The translations under genes and the position numbers were made by a program. Of a stretch of 64,000 bases of DNA, positions 1-13,100 are shown piece by piece; the stretch's first letter is position 1, and each line of letters opens with the position of its first letter. The stretch spans positions 1,917,425-1,981,424 of the forward strand of contig NW_022098092.1 in the NCBI RefSeq assembly GCF_002288925.2. The letters run 5' to 3'. Below the pieces are notes generated by a model, which saw only the letters and a list, made by a program, of their open reading frames with translations, had not been told where the DNA came from and did no database searches. This stretch comes from Delphinapterus leucas. Its lineage: Eukaryota > Chordata > Mammalia > Artiodactyla > Monodontidae.

Positions 1-810
1 ACAGCACCTGCCGAGGCCCCAAGGAAGGAGCAGGCCCTATCGGCCACCATGGTCCACGGGAAGTGGATTTCCTTTTGGTTTGTGTTCATTATATTTTTAA
101 TTAGAGGAGTGACATAGGTAAGTGTATGCTTTTCAAAACGTCAACCTTGGCAGCTGGTTTGAAAGAGGTTTGGGAGAGGGTGAAGATGGAGGCAGGGAGG
201 CCAGTGAGTGGACAAAAACCATTTATTCCTTCTTTCTTTAATGCACTGATTCATTTGCTTATTCAACAATTAGTTTCTGAGCGTGTCCTAAGTCACAGGT
301 ACCGTGCACGGCTCTGGGGAAGACAGCGGTGAGGATAATGGACACAGGCGTGCCCGTCCAGGTGCTTTCCACTAGCGGGACAGACAGGCCAAAGTAGTTG
401 TACAGGTGGGCCAGGCTGGGGGCAGAGGGCGGAGGGCAACTTTGAGGATTCTTGTTGCAGCAGAAGCCACAGGAATTTGTGACTAACGAGATGTCAGGGA
501 AAGGGACCGGGAGGAGTCACTGTTTAGGTGAGGGCAAAATCGACTCCTTCTGGGAGGGGCAGGAGGAGGAAAAGTAGGCCAGGTGCTGCCTGGTGGGGGC
601 TGTGATTCCTGCTCTCCGAGGTGGAGCCATTGCTCAAGGCACCACAGGGACAGGCAGAGACCTGCAGGCCCCTCTTCCTGAGCCCTCGCAGACCCTGCCC
701 TGGGCCTCCAGAGCCTCTGCCTGTTCACCAGGCACAAGCTCCACAGACAGTTGGGCCATTCCCAGCCGTGGCTGAGGGGAAATAAGTTTTGGGTAGGTGA
801 GGACCTATTA

Positions 811-975
811 TTGGCTGGGTGACCTTGGGCAATCACGTAGCCTCTCTGAGCCTCAATTTGAGAATCTGTAAAATGGGTTGATGACAGCTTTGTCACAAGG
901 CTATGGTGAAAATCAGAGGTCATAATGGCTGTGAGAAGGCTTTGTGCACAGTCAAGGATTGAGCCCAGGTTATTT
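811..975 (+). repeat. MIR SINE
   Basis: Contains the MIR core GTGACCTTGGGCAA, then CCTCTCTGAGCCTCA and GTAAAATGGG, in the standard order. It is an old, diverged mammal-wide tRNA-derived SINE within CLTB intron 1. Confidence 0.75.
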
Positions 976-1115
976 GCATATCCATTATGTGTGCGTGTAG
1001 GGCGGGGAGTTAGTACGCACATGGACATATACAGAGGTTGCTTTGGGGGCTAATGTAAGACCCTGCTTGCTATAAGCTGAGCAATGAGTGATGCTGTCTT
1101 CTGTTCTCTTTCCAG

Positions 1116-4100
1116 CGGGTTCTGAGGACATGGGGACCACAGTCAATGGAGATGTGTATCAGGTAAGCAAGATTCTGTCATAGCAGGGGAAGGGACCGAT
1201 AGCCTGGGTCTCAGTAACCTTTGGCCCCCATCATGGGTAGGATTAGGGATTCAAGTTCTGTTCATTGGGATGGGAACATCAAGAAAGATTTTGATGTGGT
1301 TCTTTTGGTCATGTAGGAGAAGGGGATGAAGAATAAGGACCACAGGGATCAATGGGGTGTTGCCTCAGGTTGCCCGTGATGATGTCCAGCTTCCAGAGGG
1401 AGAGATTAAGTGGCCTGCCGTGGCATGGACTAAAGGAAACACAGGGCCCTGCACACGTGTGTGCCATTGGTGGGAGGCTGAAGCCAGTGGTCATCTGCAC
1501 CATGTCTGAGCATTTTAACTGGGTGAGCCTTGGACCCAGAGATTCCACTTCTCAGAATTTTCCCAAAGGAAATAGCTGGACAAGGACACCCAGATTCTTT
1601 GCAGGATTATTTATAATAGCAGACAAACTGGAAACAACCTAAGTGCCTAGTATTGAGGGCCTGGGTAGGTAAATTGGAAAACCATTCTGTTGTTAAAAAG
1701 AGCAGTCAGAGCTTTCTGTATTGACATGAAAAGATGCCTATAATATAGTAAATGGAAAAGCAGCTTGCAGAATAATATGCACAGTATGGTCCTGTTTTTT
1801 ATTTTAGAAATATGTTTTCATGAAAGATCTGAAAGGATGTGTACCAACTGTTAACAGTGGTTAGCCCCGAGCTTGCGGGAGAAGGGGGGATAAGGAAAGG
1901 GCTTTCACTTTCACTGGATTGTCTTAAAATTCTTTGTAGTGATCCTATAACACACATGCGCACACACTCACCCCCCCAAAAAAAAACAGCTAGTAAAGAT
2001 ATTTCTAGTTAAATACTGCTTCTCTCCACACTCACTTAACCCCCCTCCCTTCATACATACACAGTTCATTTTGAAAGTACTTAAAGAACTTGGACCACAA
2101 ATAGCATCCCCAGGACCCCACAGATGCAACAGTCTTTACCCCCAACCTGCAGATACCTGGGTGGGGGCAAAACCTTCACTGGATAAACTTTAATTCCCAC
2201 TGGACTGGCTCAAAGACCCTTGACTGCTGGGGCTGCAGCTGCAGGATCTCCTGAGCTCTGCTTCGTTGAGGAGCTGGCCTCCTAAATCCTCAGAGAGAAC
2301 AAACAATACTTTCTTATGTAAGAGAGATGGGCTGGTACCTTACACAGGGCAACTGGCCAAGTCCCATTTCTGGAAAATTACTCAACTACCAGCAAGCTGG
2401 AAAAGTCAGTCTCTAGGACTTTAAGGGCTTCGTGTCTCCCTGGCCCTGAGAGCACCAAATAAGCAGCATTGACGCCGGTACAGTTTGGCAGAGCATTGAA
2501 ACTCAGGCTGCCCCTGTCCTGGGCACACTCAAAAGGACGTGGCCTGACCCAAAAGGTCAGTGTCCTAAAGTGGCCCTGGAGCTGGAGATACACTTGGGAC
2601 CAGAGAAGTACCTAGAACACCATGAGCAGGATAATTTTCCCTTTCTATACATTAGGATCTTGAGGCCTTCTCCCTCCCTGCCCCAGGCCTCGCTTTGTAT
2701 TTAATGGATCTGAGAAACCCTGGGCCTCCTCCCCAATCTCGGTGGGAACTCTTATTCTCCCTGCTACCAAGAATAACCCCAGCTATGTTTATCTGTAACT
2801 CATTTCACATCTGTGCCACGTTAGCATCCTAACAGGCAGGGGAGAGGTCACAGATGAGGCGAGTCACTCAGAAGCTTAGTGGCCAAGTTCAGGTTCATCT
2901 AGGTCTCCTGCCCCTGATCTGGTGTCCTTTGTACCATCCCCTTGTTGCTGGAGCAGGCAGGCCACAGCCCCTGGCTGGCGGGTGGGAAGCCCCTGCAGAC
3001 TTTTCTTAGGATGGAGCATAGAGCAGGGTCTGGCTTGTGCACCCCAGGCGTTCAAGGGTCCTGGGCAGAACTTTCCTGCTACCTTTCTTAATCTTTTCTG
3101 GAAGGCTATGGGCCACTAGGGGGCCCAACTGTGAACCTGATCCCCAACAAGGCCTAAGGATAAGCCTGCATCCCCGTTGAGCTACTTAGAGGAATCAACA
3201 GCTCAGCTCAGCTTAGCTTTAGCTGGTCAATCCCACAGATTGGTTATGCCTCATTCTCCTGGCTGTCCCTGGAGTCACAGTACATGCTCGGCCAGCATGG
3301 CCCCCCGGAAGCCCTTGTGGTGGTATCCAGTGTCCAGCAGAGGGGTCCCTCGGGAGAGGAGTGCTGGGGAGCTGGGCTGAGACAAGCCCGGCCCTGACTG
3401 TAGCCTGTGGCCTTTTGGTCCACAGGCCATTCCCGCCTGACCTCTTCCCTTTCGAGCTTGGGAGGGGCTCAGAGCATTCCTGCAGCCCCTGGTGAGCCCT
3501 CCTGGGCTGCCAGCCCCACTGGCGGCTGACCCGATTTCCTCACTGCGACAGTCAAGTGATTAAAGAGGAGCCCGACTGTGGCCCTCCCGACCTCACTGCT
3601 CACTGGCAGGGGCAGGGCAGGAAAATAAGTCCAGAGCAGCTGGAGAAGGGGAGCCAGCAAATAGCTTCTCAGGGCCTTGTCTGCTGGCAGCACCACTGTG
3701 TTCTTCCTGGTTGTGGTGATGGTACAGCGCAAGCCGGCCTGCTGGGGGCATGCCACGGGCAATGGTGAGCCCTGCAGCTCTGCCACCCGTGCATGTGCAT
3801 GTGCATGTCCGCTACAGGCTACAGGGGTCACAGGGCAGTTATCGCATTCAGGCCCCATTTTGCACCCCGAGTGGGATGTTGTCACTCCCATTTGACAGGT
3901 GACGAAACCTAAGGAGCCCAGGGAAGGGACTTCTTAAAGGTCACACATCCAGTGAGTCGCAGGAGGGGACTTAAAGCCCAGTCGCTCTGATGCTGTGTCC
4001 CCGTGCCCTCCACATCGCTTTGCAGGCAGCCCCTCATTCCTTCATTTAGTCAACTCGCATTCTGAGTGCCATGCGCTGTGCTCAGGGCCTCAGATGTAGA

Positions 4101-7100
4101 GGCAAATCCCATGGATGTTTGTCCTCGAAGAGCTCAAAGGACAGAGACCTGAAAGTCATGCAGGATGGCAAGGGCTTGGGTGTGGGGCTGGTCTCAAGAG
4201 TTCTTACTATGCGTCAGGCACCACCCAAAAGCTTTATGTGGATTAACTCATTTCATCCTCCCAACACCCCTACGATGTAGGTTCTGTCATTATCCCCATT
4301 TTACAGATGAGGAGGAGGATGCACAGGGAGGTTTAATAGCTCTGGTTGCACAGCAGCAGCAGGGAAGAGCTGGGACCTGAACCAGGCTCAGGCGCCAGAC
4401 GCTGCACTGAAGTCAGAGAGTGTGACAGGGACGGATGTTGGAAGTGGGTTCCAGGCTGCCCAGGGGCATGTGGGTGGTCCTGGCTAGGGGGACAGCATGT
4501 GCAAAGGCACAGAGGATAAGACACGCATTCGGGGGCTTGCCTGGAGCCTGGCACCTGCTGCAGAGAAGGGTGTGCTGGGGGAACCTGAAGAGACCACGGG
4601 TGCAGGGCTGCTGTGCCCGCAGGCGGAAGGGATGGGGGTTGGGGGGGCAGGCACAGCTCCCAGCCAGAGCCTGTTACTAGGCCGTGCTGGTGGAGGACGC
4701 AGGCCCAGCTTGGCCAGGCTTTGTGCCCAGGGCCTGAGCACAGCATGCTTGGACCACACTGAGCAGCGCCCCTGGATGTGCAGTGCAGCTGCTCGAGGCT
4801 CCGCCACCCCCCCCACCCCGCCCCAGAGAAGCCCTAGGGTCTCTCAAGCTGCTCCTACACCCAGACTGCTCCTACGCAGGGCGCTGTGGCGGGCTGCGGC
4901 AGAGGAGTTTGGATGGAGTCAGACAACCTGCGCTTCATTTCTGGCTTTTCCCAGCCGGACAGCTTTGGACTAGTCACTGCTCTGAGCTGGATTTCTCATT
5001 TGTGAAATTGGGATTAGAAGCCCTGCACTGCTGCCTCCGCAGGTCTGTTGAGAAAAGTGCTCTGTAGCCCTGGAAGCTGCTTCTAAATCCCTGACCTAGC
5101 CACTGAGTGAGCCAAGGGGGGTGCGTGTGTGGGTGTGAGAGAGACAGACGGGGAATGGGGCGTGGGGCAGTGGGAGGAGGGGGTGCAGTCTCTAATCTTG
5201 GGATGGTAGACTTATCAGGGAGACCAAAATCACGTGACACAGAAGTAACTTTGGTCCCTATTGGCTATGTATGGACACACGTGTGGCTATGTGTGACACC
5301 CAGGAATTCAGTTTGAATTCTGGCCCTGCCAGTTCCTGGCCAGGTGACCCTGGGACTTTGGAGCTAGACTTTTCCTACCTGTAAAACAAAGATAATGAAA
5401 CCCACCATGTAGGGTTGTAAAGACCAAAGGGAACTGTTTAATTGCAAGTTCTCTGCCAGTTTTAAAACGCTGTAACCTGTGAGTCTTAATTTTGGGGCAA
5501 TCTTGATGGAGATGGTGGGTCCTGAAGGACACCATGGGATGACTTTTACCCAGAGGACCCCCTCCAGCCCACCTCTCCCACCCCATCTGCTCCACACCTG
5601 GTAGCATCTCTGTACTCAGATTTTTCCAAAGGCACCGGCCTCATGTGGTCCTTAAGCTGCCAGCTCTTGGTCTGAAATGCCCTTTCCCTATCTCTTCCCA
5701 GCCTACTCTGCTCCCAGGCTAGAAAGGTCATGCCCTCCCTTGTCCCCACTCTTTTCATGACCCGTGTTATGCATGTACCCCAGCCATGATCCTCATTTGT
5801 GAGGGACTCCCTCTGCAAGCTCCCGGACGATGGGCTGTCTCGTTCATCCCTGACCTCTAGCCTGAACATCGGTTAATTCATTCAAGTAATGTTCTTGAAA
5901 TCCTCCTACAGCCAGGCCCTCCATGGTCTACATACTATAAAGAGACAGGCAGTTTCTGTCCTCATGGAATTCCCTTACTGGGGGGGCGGGGTAGGGTGGG
6001 GTGGGGAGGGCAGATAGTAAACATGTAAACAAACCAGGCTTTTAAGATATCCTGAGTGCCAATAAGAAATAAAATGTAGCACCTGGATAAACACGTAGAA
6101 AGTAAAAGTAACTGCATTTGTCTGCAGACGGGACAGTCTATAGGATTGGGCAGAGGTCCTGGTAGCCTAGCCTCAGGACAGGGTTGTTCCCAGAACTGGA
6201 AAGGTACATCCGTGATCAACTCGTGTTGTCCAGATTAGGGCCCTGGAAAGGCCCCTCGAGATGTCTTGAGAGACTCTCTCAGTTGAAGTGTAATGCTGGG
6301 CAGGAAAGAGGAATAAGGACAGCGCCCCAACTGCCCCACCCAAGGGTGGGCCTGATCCGAGGAGCCAGGCTGCACCTCTCCGCCCTGGGCCTGCCCTTCC
6401 TTCTCCCCAAAGACAGCTGGAGATGCAGCCCTGATGTTCCATCTGCGTGCTCCTTCGCCCTGCTGCCCACAGCCCCTTGGGCAGACGCTTACCCAGCCCT
6501 TCTTCTGAACCGGGCACATACATGCTGGCCCTGGGGGGGATCTTCATCCACATGGCCACTGCTTACTGATCACCAGCTGTATGCCCACAGCAGGCACCAC
6601 TGGACAGATGTTGTTGGGTGGGGAGAAGATACGCTGGTACTCGTGACAGTTTTAATGAGTGCTTGCAGGAGGAGCACAGGGAGCAATAAAAAGATGGGAC
6701 AGGAGTTCAGAGGCTATAAACAAGGTCCTGTCCTGCCCACCGGGAGCTCACGGTCCAGCGGGGAGACACCCGCAGTAGAAGGTGAGGGTGTGACAAGAAG
6801 CACAGAGAGGACAGGGTGTGAAATCTGTTTTGGGGCTGGGAAATATCCCAGAGCTGGTGACCTCTGAGCTGGAAACTTGTGGGGTGGAATAAGATTTCAT
6901 CAGCCAGAGAAAGGAGGGAAGACAACTGAAGGCGAAAAGCACAAAGGAGACAAAAGCCGGCAGCATGGGCATGTGGGATGTGTGCAGACAGGAATGTACA
7001 GGGCGGACAGAGCACCAGAGTGGGCGTGCCAGGAGATGGGGCTGGATCATAAAGTCTCCAGCTTTGCGAGACCAGGGGGGAGCCCCATCCTTGTTGGGCT

Positions 7101-10100
7101 GAGCTCTCAGCCTGCAATGCTTCAAGTCACCACCCTGGCAGGTGGCGTGGAGAATTGGGCAGAGCCCTGGCTTGGGAGCCAGAGGACTGGACTCTGGCCC
7201 TGCTTCTGCCACTGTGTTGTGCCATCTCTCCTGGCCTCAGTTTCCTCCCCTATAAAATGGGAATTAATAATAATAATAATTCTAGCTACCATTTACTGAG
7301 CCATCACTCCATGCCAGGCACTCTTGTAAATGTCTTATAAATATTGTTGCATCAAATCCTCACAACTAGCTCTTAGAGGTACTTTTATTACTATTCTCAC
7401 TTCAGATGAGAAAACTGAGGCCAGGCAAGGTTGAGCAACTTGCCTGGGCTACACACATATATAGCAGGCAGTAGAGGTGGGATTTGAACCCAGATGGTCC
7501 AGCTGCAGAGTCTGAGTTTTTCATCACTGTACAGTCGTAGCCATGGCCACCCTGCCTATCTCAGGGCTGCTCGTTCACTCAGCAAATAGTTATTGAGTAC
7601 CTGCTACATGCCAGGCATTGTGCTAGATGCTGGGGACACAGCAGTGAACAGGACAGGCAAGGTCCCTGTTGCCACAAGGGTGACATTCTGATGGAGGAGA
7701 CAGACAATGGACAAGTAAGCATATTATAAAGTGAGGCCATTTGGGACTGTGTTATTTGGTAAATAAAACTAATAGGGCAGGGCTTTAATGATAGAAACAC
7801 AGGGAACTCTCTGAGTGCCAAGAAGCGTTTGAAGTTCTTTACACTTTTTTAACTCATTTCATCCTCATATTAACCCTGTGGGGTGGGTGCTATTTTGTAG
7901 CCCATTTTATGATGAGGAAAGTGAGGCACAGAGAGGTTGAGTAACTTGCCCACGGTCACACAAGGAGCAGAATTACTGGCAGAGGGCACAGCAAGTGCAA
8001 AGGCAGGGTACAGTCCCAGGAGACAGTGGGTATGAGGTGGTTTGAGATGTGAGGGGGTGTCCTGGTACTCAGGTGCCAGACACAGAGGGGCAGGTGGACA
8101 GGCTGGGTACACTGCCGTGTGTTTGTGTCCTAGGAGGCTAACGGTCCAGCTGATGGCTACGCTGCAATTGCCCAGGTCGACAGGCTGACGCAGGAACCCG
8201 AGAGCATCCGCAAATGGAGAGAGGAGCAGCGGAAACGGCTGCAAGAGCTGGGTGAGGGCAGGGCTGAGTGTGCAAGCTGGGCTGGTCCCCCTGGCCCCGG
8301 GCTCCCCACTGGGTTGGCTCTCTGGGACACGGTTGGGTGGGGAAGCCTTAGGCTATATGGGGGCCTGCCCCACCTTAATGTGGGATTAGCTGAGGATGGA
8401 CCCAGGGCTGCCTGCCGGGGCCGAGGGGAGAAGCAGCAGCCAGAAGCACAGCCAGCTGTGCCTCACATCCCTCCTGGAAAGCTGCTGCTCATTCACCTGT
8501 TGTGGGTTGCAGATGCTGCCTCCAAAGTGATGGAACAGGAGTGGCGGGAGAAGGCCAAGAAGGACCTGGAGGAATGGAACCAGCGCCAGAGTGAACAAGT
8601 TGAGAAGAATAAGATCAACAACCGGTGAGAGGAGCTGTGAGGGTGCGAGGGGACTGTAGGGTCATGAGGGAACTATGGGGACATGAGAGGACCTACAGGG
8701 ATATGAGGAGCTATGGGGACATGAGAGGACCTTTGGGGACATGAGAGGAGCTACAGGGATATGAGGAGCTATTGGGGACATAAGAGAACCTATGGGGACA
8801 CGAGAGGACCTATGGGGCATGAGAGGACCTATGGGGCATGAGAGGACCTATGGGGACGTGAGAGGACCTACAGGGATATGAGGAGCTATGGGGACATAAG
8901 AGGACCTATGATGACATGAGAGGACTGATGGGGACATGAGAGGACCTATGGGGACATGAGAGGACCTACAGGGATATGAGGAGCTATGGGGACATAAGAG
9001 GACCTATGGTGACATGAGAGGACTGATGGGGACATGAGAGGGCCTATGGGGACATGATAGGACCTATGGGGACATGAGAGGACCTATGGGGACGTGAGAG
9101 GACCTACAGGAATATGAGGAGTTATGGGGACATAAGAGGACCTATGGTGACATGAGAGGACTGATGGGGACATGAGAGGACCTATGGGGACATGAGAGGA
9201 CCTATGGGGACGTGAGGAGCTACGGGGACATGAGAGGACCTATGGGGACAATGAGAGGAACTATGGTGGGGGGACTGTCTTGAGGATGGGTGATTTGGTG
9301 GCAAGAACGTGGAGGAAGGAGAAGCCGAACCCACAATGATGTTTCCTCAGTGGCCTGTGGAACTCAGCGCGCTGAGCTCTGCAGAGCTGGTATGCCATTA
9401 AGCTCTGACCTCCTCACCACGACAGACAAAAGTGAGTCTGCCAGTAAGCAGATGAGGTCCTGGGACCCAGTGGGATGTAAGCCAGGCCGTCCTGGAGCCC
9501 AGTGGCCAACAGCTCGACCTGGGCCCCCTGTGGCCATGGTTATCATGACAGAGAACACAGGCCTGGCAGGAAGGGAAGAACCAAGCCGTGTGCAGGATTT
9601 TATTGCTTATAGAAATGATAATGCTTCGACCCAGAAGTGGCTAAAGAATAAAGGGAAGTTAGTGGCCTATATAACTGGAAAGGCCAGGGGTAAGGGCTGC
9701 AGACCCAGTGGACTCAGGCACTGAAACAAAGTCCGTCAGTGCTCACTTTTACTGTCTCTCGGTCTGCTTTCCCCTACGTGGCCTTCACTCTTGGGCATAC
9801 ACCCCTGGGATGGGGGCAAAGGTGGCCACTAGCAGCTCCAGGCTTCTGCTCGATTTTCTTGGCAACTTCAGTGAATATAAGCCTCTTGCTCCCAACAGCT
9901 CTAGCTGAAGTCCTCCACCTGACCTTCATTGGTCTGGTGTGGGTCACGTGCCCACCCCAGGCCCAGTGATTGTCTCGGGGGAGGGACTCTCCCATAGACC
10001 CAGCTTGGTCGATAGTCCCATTACTTGGGTTGTGCATGGGGTCCGGTCCCACCCAAACCACAGGGACTGAGTGGGGGCAGCTGATGCTTCAAAGGACAAT

Positions 10101-13100
10101 CAGGATGCCCTTCCTGGAAGAAGGGGGACAGATGTTGGTCAGGAAAGATAGCAGAGGCCCACCGGAGAATACCTTGCAGAAATGGTCTCAGATTAGAGAC
10201 TGCCAGCAGCCCCTGCCTCTGAGGCTGTGCACTTCAGGGTACAAGACTTGCCAGAAAGGAAAAGGCTGGCTCTGGGAAGCCACCAGCTGGAAGCTGCTGC
10301 ATGCCAGGCCCTGGGCCGGGCACTGCAGAGGCTGAGCTGAGAAGGACGCAGTCTGTGTCCTCAAAGAGCAGAGGAGGGAAACACACGGGTACAGCTGAAC
10401 TCAGTAGTAGGGCCCTCTGCAGGAGAGCTGTGGAAGCAAGGGATGTGGGTGGCGGAGGGACCTCTGTGTCTAGGGACCTGGGCTTTGGAAGGTGGCTAGG
10501 AGTTCACCAGGAGAAAGAGGGCAGGGGGTGGGGGAGGGTATTCTAGACTAGGGAACAGCATGATACGAAAGAAAGGACGTTGTGCTTGGGCACCAGGGAG
10601 CGGCGGGAGACAGGGCCGGAATGAGGGCTCCCATGTGCAGGGCCTCGGAGGCAAGGGGCAGGCAGACACAGGCGGTGGGGAGCCACTGAAGGTTTGTAAA
10701 CAGGGGGACTAATATGATAGGGCTGAGTTTTAGAAAAGGCCACCCACTCGGGTGGGTGGAGGATCCCTGCTCTCCTCTCAGGACTGTGGAGAGTTGCTGA
10801 GCCTTCCAGAACTATGCTTCCTAACACGTCTCCAACTGGAGGTACTAACGCTGTCTCTCTTTCTCTTTAACCCTCTGCCTGTCTGTCCATCTTGCCATCC
10901 CGTCTTCCCCCACCTAACCCCCTTCCCTCAAGGATCGCCGACAAAGCATTCTACCAGCAGCCAGATGCTGATATCATCGGCTACGTGTACGTGTCTCCTT
11001 TGCTCCTCTGCAAGGGCCTGTGTGTGGCTGGCAGTTTCTTGAGTCTCCCCCTTGTGGGGTATAAATGAGTATGGCTGGGCCTGGGGCAATGATCAGAGCA
11101 GGAGGTGAGCCCGAGGGGTGGGTACAGGCACCAACCCTCCCCTCCATCCCTCCAGCAAATGTTTATTGAGCATCTTTGAGACAGCTTTGCTAAAATCCAG
11201 GCAAAGAAAAGAAAGGAATGTCCGGCCATCCCCAGGTGAGAGAAGCAAAGGGCAAAGCAGCCCAACTCCCTCCTTCTGAGATGCCTCTTGGAGGGGGGAG
11301 GTGGGGTGAGTCTTCTGTTGAACAAACAAACATTGAGTGCTGGTGCTAGAGGTATAAAGAATGCACAGCCATTCCCCGCTCCTGCCCACAAGTGCACTGC
11401 TCCTCCTTAGAACTTCAGCCTGAATTTGGTCATGAGCCCCTGTCCAGACCACCAGCGGTTCCCTTTCACATGTTTCTGCTTTGAGGTCTAGTTGGTCCTG
11501 TGCCTGATCCAGACCAGAGATGGCAGAGATTTCCTCTTATGCCGCCCCGCTGGCTGGTAGTGACAGCCTGGACAGTGTGCTGGGGATTGTGAAGCCGAAG
11601 AAAATAATGCAGTGATGAATGTGTGATGATTGCCACGTGTGTATGTGCCAAATATTTGCTGTTTCTCGCTCTGGATACGCCCTTGGCAGGCCTCTGACAC
11701 TGTCTGGGCTAACGCTTCTCTCACAGATCATGGGACACACCAGAATAACAGCTTTCCACTCCTTCCTTCCGTCCACTCTCCCATCTGTCCAGTGCCAGTC
11801 TCTGGTCAGACAGGAGTAAGACACACACGGTCTGTCCCCCCAAGTTGCTCATGATCAAGAGCGTGTTGTGATAAGAGCCACATGCAAGGACACAGTGGGC
11901 TCAGGGAGAGCCCGGGCAGGCTTCAGAGGTCAGAGTCCGCCGGCCCTTAAAGTGTGAGAAGGAGTGTGCTGGGTGGGGAGGGTGAGAAGGGAATGGCATC
12001 CTAGGTGGGAAAAGCTGCTGGGGCAAAGGCGATGAGATGGGAAATATCTAGCGGCCTGCAGCGCCTGGAGCGGTGGGAATGGGGAGAGAAGGTCAGTTTG
12101 GAGCCAGTTGCAAAAAGCCTGTCGTGAGATGTTAAAAAGCTCAGACTTGATCCTGAAGGCAGCGGGGAGCCGTGGGAGGTTTCAAGCAGGAGAGTGGGGA
12201 TGGAAGAAGGGCATCGGCGCTGAGTAATACCACAGGGCGTTCAGTGCTCCTGTTGCACCCGAAGAAGTGGTCCAAGGAGCACCCAAGGGAGTCCTGAAGA
12301 GAGGAATAGTCTAGACCAGCGCTTCTCAGACTTCCATGTGCCTATGAATCACCAGGGCCTCTTGTCAAAATGGAGATTCTGATTCAGAAGGACTGAGGTG
12401 AGGCCATGATTCTGCATTTGCAACAAGCTCCATGGTGATGCCGGTGCTGCTGGACCATGAACCCCACTTTGAGCAACAAGGTTAGAGGCAAGCCTCTTGA
12501 CCCAGAAGAGAGAGCTCCTAGGATCGCTCCCCTCAGCCCCACTGGTCAGCCAATGCCACACAGCACCTTACATTTTCTCAAGCCTACACACACCTGCTAC
12601 GTTGTTTGATTCTCAGGCCAGTGAGACAGATCAGCAAGGTGGAGGCACTGATCCTCCCTTCCCAGGTTAGGAAATAAGCACACACCAGGGAAGCAAGATC
12701 ACTAGCAAGGGGCCAGGTCACCTGATCTGGGGCCGGCTCATCCTGAGCCGTGGGGATCATGTGGAGAGCTCCCTGCCATCAGTCAGTGCCTGGCATGTGG
12801 CAGAACTGGTCCTGCTTGAGATGCAGGGGGCTTCTAAGGAGAAAGGGGCTTTAGGGACACTTGTTAGCTAAACAGGACAGAGACCCAGCCCTCCCCACCC
12901 CAGAATCCCTCATTGCTTTTCTCTTAATGATTCCCATGTTTAGGTTTTGTCCACTAAGCTACATTTATTATACTTTGTTTCCCCATTGTTCTTTAATCAG
13001 TGGCTTCTGTAACTGTCAGCCAGAACTTCTGATGAAAAACCCACCAGTTTCCATCCTAATTTGATTCCAATCAAAGGCAAAGACTCCAGTGGAGCATTCC

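Noticed and set aside
483..1028. A 181-codon minus-strand frame
   Set aside because: It runs across a MIR and intron 1 of CLTB with low-complexity composition. There is no domain, no splice context and no similarity I recognise.
6184..6867. A 227-codon plus-strand frame in CLTB intron 2
   Set aside because: Composition and wording look random, it is rich in residues from GC-rich intron sequence, and it overlaps long frames on the other strand. There is no domain or codon pattern.
8626..9265. Possible CRISPR-like array
   Set aside because: Units are contiguous with no unique spacers, and the locus is a mammalian intron. It is a minisatellite.
11093..11452. Overlapping 119- and 138-codon minus-strand frames in the last CLTB intron
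   Set aside because: They are antisense to L2-like sequence, have no conserved motif and overlap each other in different frames.
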